This document shows positions 24,596 through 35,500 of a stretch of 64,000 nucleotides of DNA, in pieces. The stretch lies in NCBI GenBank assembly GCA_023014485.1, contig JAJOZX010002577.1, positions 72,501 through 136,500 on the forward strand. The letters are read 5' to 3'. Made by a program: the position numbers and the translations under genes. How positions within the stretch are numbered: position 1 is the stretch's first letter; each line of letters begins with the position of its first letter. This stretch comes from Bathynomus jamesi. Lineage: Eukaryota > Arthropoda > Malacostraca > Isopoda > Cirolanidae. The notes under the pieces were generated by a model. It saw only the letters and a program-made list of their open reading frames with translations, was not told the origin of the DNA and searched no databases.

Positions 24596-27500
24596 TAAGT
24601 TCATCTTATTTTCAGTTTATGGATTTTTTTTTATTGAATTAACAAAATTTCTAATCTGCATTTTTTTAAGAGAATAATGATTTTGTAAAATTAGTAGGAA
24701 CCATAAAAGTTTATTAAACCACTAGTTAATTGCAAGTTTCAAAATTTTATGCCCTTAAGAATACATGATCCGGCCAGATTATCCGGTATCTGGCAGAAAT
24801 AAAAAGTCAGATATCCAGTATCTGGTTATCTGGCTATATTGTGATCCAGTACATCCCTAGTCCAAATGCCCCTAAAGACTGTGTACACACAATGGCTTAA
24901 ACCTATGATTGATTCAAAAGATGAAAATCTTTATAAAGCAAAGATTTAGATTTGTTAATTTGTGACATTGCATACATTTCATTTTTTATTGTTTTAAGAA
25001 ACCAAGTAATTACTGTTATTTAAAAAGTAAAATGAATTTTCAAGTACTACGAGTCAGTCATAATCCTTAATAATAGTGGGAAAAAAATTACTACATTAAT
25101 TTATAGTTATGCGTGTATTACAAAGAAAAAATCTACTTCCCATTCTACTGAAGTGAGCTCAGCAGTTGAATCCCAAACTGGAGAGAGAAAATCCACTTCC
25201 AGCCAACCAACTCGAGAAAATCATAGCTGAGAATAAGGGAGACACCATCCCAACCTCGGTTGGTAGTGGTGGTAATGTTCGTTAAAGGAAATAGGTTAAT
25301 TACTCGAGAGTCTAGTAACATTCCGAGTGAGAACTGTCTTCATTCACTCGCCATTTTGCGGATTGCTTCCATCCTACTCAATTTTTCTTTATTGTCACAT
25401 ATTGAAAAACGGCATCCTTTTACAGCGTCCTCTTCTCGCACTTAAGTACTCGTATGCCGACGGCTAAATACATAATTTAATATTTTTTTCTCTGTCGGGG
25501 TCTCTCAATATAATATCCATTGGCTTTTTAGTTCGCACGTTCCTAAACATTATCATTTGATAAATCTTTTTTCTCGTTTTCAAGAGCTTTCATGGCAAAA
25601 AGAGCGGCTCCCACACGCATGGTATATTAATTGTAATAGTGAGCATTTGAACCTGTAATTATATGTTATACAAATTTCATTCCAACCATAGCACAATCTT
25701 TACAGCCATCATTCAGTTGGTTTTACTCTCTTAATATCCGATTCCCGCAACCTTCTGAAGAACCTTATTTTTTTGTAGGATTCCTTCGTAGAGAAAAAGT
25801 TTGTCAAATTTATGCATTCGAATCGAGTGATGAACTATTTTTTTTCTTCGTCATAATTTTATTTATTCTAACAACCTTCCCCTCCGATTTTGAAGCTCAT
25901 TTAACAGGTGAACCGTACTCCCATTAATTAGGTATAGTTTGACTGGATATCAGCTGTATTTGTCTTCACAACCTTTTTTTGCATTTTTTACGAGACAAGA
26001 ATTGTTACATCCTGTAAATAATTATAAATCATAATTTTAAATGGCATAACGTAAAATGATTATTTTAGAGAGAGTATTTTCGTAGTAGTATCACTTTCTC
26101 AACTCATTTTGTAGCAGAGAGTTCGCGCGGCGAACGATGTCGATTCAAATTAAAAGCATTTGCCATTGGATCGATTCCGTTCAAATTGAGTCTCTAGTTA
26201 AATACGGAGACTCTACCATCGACGGTTCTTAAATTCAAATTTATGAACCGACGATGTGTCTGTTCTGAACCAAACCTCGATCCTATAACTGTAGTTCTTC
26301 TCTTTTACTAAAATTAAAGTTATTGTTAAAGGGTCTTGTCGCCAATGAAACGTTGGGTTACTACATGGCAAGAATTCAACAGTTCCTCATCAAGATTGGG
26401 ATCAACCCCGAAAAGTTGAGGTTTCGACAGCACCTGAATAACGAAATGGCTCATTACGCGTGCGATTGTTGGGATGCAGAGTGCCTTACTTCCTACGGAT
26501 GGATCGAATGTGTCGGATGTGCTGATAGAAGCGCTTTTGATCTCACCCAACACACCAAAGCCACAGGTTCCTCCCTTTTCATTTACTTTTAGTGAAGATG
26601 CCTAAAGCGGGAAGTTTTCTTTCAGTAGTAATAGTCTCGGAAATATTACTGATACCTTATATTATTATTATTAATAAGTAAAGTTCAAAATTAATGTTAA
26701 AAAGAAATAAAACTGCGTAAATAGTAACCGATGAACTAAAATTGTTAGTGGGCTATTTAGTCCCGAAACTGTCATCTACAGCGAGTAGGAAATCCAGAAA
26801 TGTTTGGTTCACAGGCGTGAAATTATGCGTGGAACGTCTTCTTTTCGAGCCACGCACTGAACACTGCCTGACGCTGGTCACCGATAAAGGGAAGATTGGA
26901 AAGGCGTTCAAGAAGGAGGCCAAGGCGGTTCTGGAAACATTAGCTACCATGGACGAAGACGAGATTCGGAGAATGGATGAAGCGCTTCAGCAGCAAGGGT
27001 AACTAAAAGCATTTGTGGCTAAGTATCATTTTATACATTTTATAATTGAGGGTGGGCGCGATGCTTGGGCGCCAGACTGGGACGTTCACAGTTTAATTGC
27101 AACCACGCAAGAACCGTAGGGAAAAGGTGCTGTTGATAATTGCCTTTTGAGAGATTTTTATCTTTTTTGAAAGAGTTAAAGGCCAGATTGTATGAGAGAG
27201 AGTCAATTTAGAAACGGTTCTTTGCCTCGCTTACCCGTATATTGTACACTGCCAAATCATATACAGTCTTGTTACCAAAGTCGGGTGTGACTGTGACCGT
27301 GTATCCTGGTTTTGGTAACCGATGATACTTTGAAAATTCTTCGGCATTTCGGTAATTTCATGAAATTTAAGCGCAGCTCGAAGTGTTACCTCTTTAATTC
27401 TGAAATTTTCATTTTGGTCAGTCACGAGTATCAATCCTGTTTGGATTATGAGTAGAAGTTGGGGAGTCAGCTAGGCGTGTTAGCCGACTGACGTTAGTTG

Positions 27501-29531
27501 ATTGACGCAACCAATGTGTAGGTGAGGCGTGGTTAGGTGTTCCAAGTAGGTAGAACGGAACTGAAAAAAAAAAAAGGTAAGGTGAAAGTGAAACTTTAAT
27601 CTGAATTTAACACCTTACAGTAAAAGGAGTTGGAAACAGGTGTAAGAATCAGGTCGGTTTTAATTTCAGCATCCCTGCACCAGCGAATTTGTAAGTAATA
27701 AAGCTCTAAGAAAACTGGACCAGGGTTTGTTATAGTTTTGCGGACTATGCTATAAATAAATTTCTGATAGGAATTTTTTTTTTACTCGAAACTGGAATGG
27801 AAGAATTATTTTTATAGTCTGAGTGGATTTACGGGTGTCAGAACTCGGCCTCACTTACCATCAATGTTCCCTCTAATTTTTTTTAGTCCGTGTGCGCAAG
27901 AAATTTTCGTTGTGCGTACATTTAGATTCATGGTAAAAAATTGTGCAAACTTTTCTGAGCGCTATTATCTTCAAAATGAAATATATATAAATATTAAATA
28001 CTTAATAAATATTATTTCCATAAGGTGATAGCTCGATCATTACGGTACTATTAAATGGATATTAAAAAAACTGTACGATATTATATATTCTTAAAAAGAA
28101 AACATTTTATCCATTCTAAAAATATGAATAAAATAAAAAATAGTAAAATAAAATTTAACAAAATAAAGAAATAAAATAAAAATAACATTAATTGAAAATT
28201 ACTATTTTAGTTATCATTTCTCAAAACAATTTTTATCATTTAGCAATTTAAAATAGACTATCAAGATTAATACATGATTTTATCCATTCACAAAATAGGA
28301 ATAAAATAATTTATTTTTTATGAATTATGAATTATGAGATAATTACTATTCGTTTTTATGCAAAAATAAGAAAGAGAAGTTTATATTCAATGCTTTAATG
28401 TATAAAAGAAAAAAAAATGCAAATACATATAGTAAAAAAAATCCGAATTGCGCGGACGTCGGCGAAGTCGGTCGGAAAGGGTTAATACTTAAAAGAGCGA
28501 CTATAGAGTATGTTGATGCAAATGGTCAGATCTTGTGTGACGGTACATTTTTAAATTACTTCATTTACTGTCGTGACTCATGATACGCTTGAGCCTGTGC
28601 GCATTTTATTTTGCTGTGTGCGCGGGTTTCACAACGCGTGTGCGCGCGCACACGCGCACACCTTAGAGGGAACATTGCTTACCATCACTGTTATTGTTGC
28701 CCAAAGTGAAGGAACGATAGTAAATTGTAGTTGCATGAACTTGGCCATGCAATTTTATTTTTCGGTAATAAATAACTTCGCGACCTCACTGTGGTGCGAG
28801 ATTGCATTACATTGTTATTCTTGCATAACACGGAAACCTAAATTACTTTTGGCCCAGGAGCCAATTCGAACGGATCCTATCTCACCTGCGGATTTCAGGC
28901 TACATCGCAGCAGCACCACTTCCCGTTAGATCATTGCGGTTAAGCGACATTTGGTCTGTTCAGTAGTTGGATGAATGACCGTTCTCTGCGTTCAGATGAT
29001 GTAGCGACCTGTGGTTCGGCTCCTACGTAAAGCGGTAGGCCCCCCCTGTCACATGACCTTAGATATTGCGAAGGAAGGTAAACAGCTTCGTATTATTGTT
29101 ATTACCACTTCGGATTGCCATTTCTGCCACGTTAATCCGTTGTTCGCCTTTCGTCGACAGCGAGTACGAGTTGAAAGGAGGCTTCAAAGTGAGTAGAGAG
29201 ATGATTCCGGAGGTGAAGAAAGAGACTAAGAAAGTCCACGTGGAGGAAATCATTCCAAGCGTCATCGAGCCCTCGTTCGGCATCGGCAGAGTTTTCTATT
29301 CTCTCCTCGAACATAGCTTCCGGTAAGACTTTTTAACTGTTCAACTATTTTACTTCCAAAGGTAACCAACAAGTCTGGTTTTCACCCGGGGTTCGCTATG
29401 TAGTCGGGTGAATCCTGCCCATGGGGCGTGGGTTGCTACCGTGAGTGGGTATCTTCGGAGAAGCTCTATTTCATTGTTTTTTATTCCTGCATTTAATTTT
29501 AAGTTCAACAGTAATCCTTAATTGCCCTCCA

Positions 29532-29563
<32 letters not shown>

Positions 29564-32500
29564 CGGGCCAAGTTTCCTCATAGTCATGCCCCAACAACTT
29601 TATAATCGAATCCTGTTGTTTTCAGACACTTTAAAAAATATTCGAGATGTCTGAAGGTTCAGGCAAACTTCAATAAAGTTTCTTAGTTGTCATTATCATG
29701 GTTAATGAATAGTGTATTAAATACTTGACGCTTTCTACAAGACTGCATACCTAATTTGGAAATTCGACTCTTATTAGATTATTTTTATTTAATGGAATCG
29801 TTTAACAGATGAAAATCAGGTGCAAATTTGGAAGATGAAGTAGGCCCTATATATTTTGCAAGTTTAGCCTCTTTCTTAGTTTTCAAGCCTGGCATGATAG
29901 ATTATAATTAAAATGGTGCAATGCCTTCCTAGTATAAGAATATTTCGTTATTGGTATGGTGGAGAATAAAGTATACTAGCTAAAGTGGGCCCTACGGGCC
30001 CACTCTAGGTAGACCTGTGATGCTGGGGCCTTCGGCCTCAGTAATTGGGGGGGGGGGGGGGGGTCAATAGTTTTCGGTCAATAAAAACTATAGAAAAGAA
30101 TGTAGTCATGAAAATCTTGAGCTTCACAAAATTTGATACAATGAGTTCGGATATGAACCTTAAAATTTTCATTGCTGCATTCTTTTCTATAGTTTTATTA
30201 ACCCAATAATTGAACCCTCAGCAATTGGGGAACGTAGCATTGAAAATCTTAACGCGCTGGAGTAAAAAGTTGAAACCAAGCAAAATGCATTTATTAAATA
30301 TTATCACTGTATGATAATGGGGGACTTTAACGCACATGTGAACTCGGAATTCTTTGTAGAATTGGGTAACATGTGCGAGTCGGCCAATTTAAGTATAAGT
30401 ATTCGGGGTAGCCAGTGTTAATTTTACATACGTTAGTGATATGAGTGGTACCACCCAGTAGATTGATCATTGTCTCACTAGTAATAATCTAAAGGATCGA
30501 ATTGTTAGAGTTCATATTCTGCATGATTTCCTTCTTTCTGATCATAGAGTGACATAGACCATTAGAAATATTAATTAACGTTACCAATTTATGCGCAACA
30601 CGACTTAACAAGAACTCAATAGGTAAGAATAATCGCGTCGATTAGTCCAATGTTACGATGCAGCAGAGAATAGAATACAAAGACAACAAGTCACCTCTTT
30701 AATAATTTAGAAATTTTGCACCTTGCCTGTAATAATCCTTGCTCAAATGATTCTCACTGTAAACTCATAGATAGGTATTATAGTAAGATAATATCCCTGT
30801 TAAGAGAAGCAGGAAGCCCCCTGATTAAATCTTACAACTATCATACTAAGATTATTCCTGGATTGAATGATTTTATTGCCCCCCCTGAAGAGGGAATCGA
30901 AAGACGCCTATGATTTGTGGTGCTTTCATGGTAGACCCAGATCAAGACCAGTATACTTGAATATGTGTAGAAGTCGGGGTCAGTATAAGGCGGCCATAAG
31001 GCGATGTAAACAGGAAGAAGTGTCTATTCGAGCATCAAAAGCCTGTCAAGCTCTCATAAATAACGATAATAACAAATTTTGGAAATTTGTTAAGAATCAA
31101 ACTGGTGTCAAAAATGTCCTCCCTCTGACAATCGATTGGGTGTCGGGGGAGGATGAAATTCCAAAGCTGCGGAAAAACCACTACTGTAACATTCTTAACA
31201 GTGTGAGTAGGGATAATCTTAAGATAGATTGCAGCGAAACGATTGTGGGAGGGACAAGGGAAAATACTTTATATTATTTTCTGAAGTAAAGAGGTTAAGT
31301 AAAGAGTTAAAGACTGGTTCTTCGTCAGGGGTAGATGACTTATCGAATGAGCACTTAAAATATGCAAATGACGTAGTATGTCTGCATATATCATTGCTCA
31401 TAGCTATATCCCCGCAGAGTTCATGAGGGTATATATCTTGCCCCTGGTCAAAAATAAGTATGGAGACATTCTGTCCAGCAATAATTACAGGCCTATTGCT
31501 GTCGCTTCCTGCTTCTCGAAACTACTAGAAAAACTCTTGTTACGCCGATTAAATTATTTCCTATGGACACCTCCCAATCAGTTTGGCTTTAAAAGGTCCC
31601 ACTCAACTGACCTGTGTATCTATATACTGTACTTAGAAACAATATCTAAATACATTGACATTAATTCAACTATTTATAGTTGTTTCCTAGATATAAGTAA
31701 GGCATATGATAGGGTGAACCACAATATTTTATTTGCAAAACTAGAAGACAGGAAGGTTCCCATGTACATATTAAATTTATTGAAATTTTGGTATTCCCAC
31801 CAATCTTTCACTGTTAGGTAGGGTAATGTACTATCGAGTGTTTTGGCTCCTCTTGCGGGGTGAGAAGGCTCCTTGCTCTCCCCTATGATGTTTAATGTGT
31901 ATATCGACGGATTAATTGCTTCACTTAATGAGGCAACAGTGGGATGTTGTTTAGATAACTCGAGGATAAATAACTTAGTTTATGCCGATGATATGGTGTT
32001 AATAAGTCCCTCTGTTAAAGGTCTGATCAGCTACTAAAAGTCTGCAAAGTGTATTCGCAGAAACATGATATTCTTTTTAATGTTACAAAAACTAAGGTTA
32101 TGCAATTTCATCCTAAAAGCTGTAATCAGCCAGTTAATGAAAGGTGAAGTAATTGAGGAAGTACAAGAGTTTAAGTATTTGGATCAAACTATTACCAGCT
32201 CCTTGAGTGATGACTCGGATATAAGAAAACAATCTCGAAGCCTGTGTGCTAAAGCGAATATGACCATAAGGAACTGTCGATTCTGTACAAGTGAAGCTAA
32301 AGACACACTCTTTCGTACTTTCTGCAGTAATATATACGGACAGCAACTGTGGGTGAATTATAAAAAAGGTTCTGGCAGAACTCTAAATTTGCTGTACAGC
32401 AAGTCTTTTAGACTCTTACATAAATTACCCCCGAGATGCTCAGCTTCGCAAATGTTTGCTACCCGCAATATCCCGAGCTTCCCGGAGGTAACAAGACTTG

Positions 32501-35500
32501 CTCAACACAGTCTAATGCAAAGAATTAAAAAATCAACCAACCCGATCATTCAAGCTATCCATGAGTCCTGCCATTTATCCTCTAAGCTATGGACTTCTTG
32601 GTACGAAAACGTCTGTCTGTAGCTCCACTTAACTTTGACATTACAGTATTATTTCTAATCAATTGTCTATATTTCTGTCCTTAGTATATGAACTGTCATT
32701 GTATTAATAATATTTGTCATATGGACTATAGTCTGCCAATAAACTTTTTCATTTCATTTCTGTGTTCAGAATCGCTTAATAGTAAATAGATGGCGTCTAC
32801 CTTTTTATAGTATCGAAGAATGATTCTAATTTTTTCATTTAAGGAAAGTAATTATAATGTATAACAATGGTGAAACACCGATGACCCATCTCTGATGCTT
32901 TTTATATTACGAGGATCAAAAGAACGTAAGGGTTTTTTTCTCGTGCAGGTTCTCACGAATATTCTCTTCTGTAGGGTGAAGGTTGGGAGATTCTTAAGAG
33001 AAAATTTGGACCCACATTACTGAGCATGCCACTAACAGCTGAACAGAGGCTAAAAGTGGTAGCATTCTTCTTGGATTAAGTCGGTGGTTGATACTCGAAG
33101 ACGTTACCATAGTCACTTCAACGTGCGAACTGCGCCGACTGATAAAATGATTCGCAGCATCGTTAAGGTGAGATGAAGACAACTGTAACGATGAGGTTTC
33201 TTTGGAGTCTGGCTGTTTCCTTGTCTCTGAACTTCTGTTATCAGTCGGCGCCGTTCACACATTGAAGTGATTGGTAACGTCTTCGAGTATCAACCATCGA
33301 CTTAATCCAAGAAGAATACTACCACTTTTAGCCTCTGTTCAGCTGTTAGTGGCATGCTCAGTAATGTGGGTCCAAATTTTCTCTTAAGAATCTCGCAACC
33401 TTCACCCTCCAGAAGAGAGAAATTCGTGAGAACCTGCCCGAGGAACGCAGCTTTTAAAAAAAGCTCTTTACAGTGGAGAGATTTCTTCAGTAAAATTAAT
33501 TAATGTGGATAGCACATGGTTGAAAAACAAAAGCTCATTTAACTGGTCTATCACGTAATATTTTGGTGCCTTTGACTTGGAATGAATGATGCCTTTGACT
33601 TGGAATGAATGATTTAAAGTTTATAGATTGAATGTGAACATTGACGGTCTGTTTTGTCCAGAATACGAGAGGACGATGATAAACGGACTTTCTTCTCCCT
33701 GCCCCCTGTTGTGTCCCCCGTCAAAGTGGCCGTTTTGCCCCTCTCCAGTAAACCGGAGTTCACACCCTTCGTCCAGCAGCTAGGTAAGGAACGTTCGCTA
33801 TTTTGTTCTTAAAGTTGCTTAGTGATGAATGTATGAGGGCGTTTCATTTCACTTTGTATATTCTCCTCCGTCGTGTCCCAGCCGACGCCATGACGGAAAT
33901 GAATTTGTCGTTGAGGATCGATGACTCGACGGGTTCGATCGGTCGTCGATACGCGCGCACTGATGAGATCGCCGTCCCCTTCGGTGTTACTGTCGACTTT
34001 GACACCATCACTTCTCCTCATACTGTCACTCTCAGGGAAAGGGACTCGACACTGCAAGTCAGGATGCCAGTAAGTGGAATTCAGGGTACATTTGTGGAAA
34101 GAAGTTCGCCAAGGAAACGAAGCTTAAAATTTCAAACATTCCTAATTGGTTGTGAAAACAATTATGTACCCATTCATCAGTCTTTCCAATTGGTCACATT
34201 TATTAAGTGTCACTGAATATTTAGAGTTCCTATTCCACAGATTTTATTTCGTCGGCCAACTTCTTTCCACATTCCTAGTTATGCATGGAAATTTGGTTTT
34301 TCCAGTTCAGCTGTATTACAGGATTGGTCGGAACCAAATTTCTTTGTACCATTGCTATTAGAAGTTATGCATCAAGGAATAAAATAATTTTTATACGTAC
34401 TGTGAATTATAATTCTGCTTTCCTATCAGTAATTTACGCGCCTCTTTTTTTTCCTCAATGTAATCTCCCCGAAGGGCTAAAAGAGAATAGAATTCTTAAT
34501 TGTTGTTAGTTTATTCATAAATGATGTATGAAATGAAAGTGGCTCTAGTGGTTCGATACCCGCCGTTTCATGCCAGATTTGAAGATGAGAAAGGAAGTTT
34601 CGGCAGGGTACCTGAATATTCGTGATAGACATTAATGGGAAAGTTGGTATGGCTCCGAAGGATGTGGTAGGGGAACCATGGTGTATCAGGAATTAAGTGT
34701 AGGCTGAAAGAGTTATGTTCGAAAAAAGAATTTCTTACACGGCTTTCCCTTGTTGCGTAAGAGGATACCGTAACCACACGATTTCTTACTCTGTCAGTGC
34801 GAGTCTTTATTCTTGATTTGATCTCCCTTTCATGTTGTGCCAATATTTCACACCCATATAAAAATGTCGGTACTAACAAACCTTCATGTTAAACATATTG
34901 CAACATCCCTATCCGGTCTCATTTTTTCTCACAACCGCTTTCGGCGCACCCGCCACCTTTATTCCTCGATTCACTATTAATTTCAATCACACTCGTACCT
35001 CTTTTGTTCAGTATACATACCAGATTTTTTGAAGACTATTACCTGTAATGTTTCACCGTCACATGATAGTCCAAATTTCCCCCCCTTTCTACAGTCGATA
35101 ACGTTCTGTTATCCACATCACACACTGTGAGCAAATAATACAGCATCATCCACATACGAGAGATTCGACAGGCCTCCACCTATTTCCATCACATCACATT
35201 CAATCCTGTTTCATGACTCCATCCATAAACAGTTTGAACAGCCACGGAGACATCACCCATCCTTGACGCGCACCAACACTTATAAAACAGTTCACTTGGT
35301 TCTTTATTTACTCTCACACATGTATTACTTCCATCTTAGAAACTCGTCACCACATTCATGAGTTCACGAGTCAACCGTCAACCCCCATATACTCAAGACC
35401 TGCCACAGTGCTTCTCTATTCTCTCAATCATTTGTCTCGCTGGAAACTATCTAAACCGTCTCTTCCACCTCGGAACCTTCCTTGCTCATCATTCACCAAG

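Larger units (their letters stand above)
23101..24859. mobile_element. Non-autonomous hAT element with 8-bp target duplication
   Basis: The termini are TAGGGATG at left and CATCCCTA at right. GTCCAAAT is repeated exactly at 23,093-23,100 and 24,860-24,867. The subterminal regions carry repeated ATCTGGTATC/CCGGATAAT words. About 830 bp belong to this element; the rest is a mariner inserted into it. No hAT transposase is present. Confidence 0.85.
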
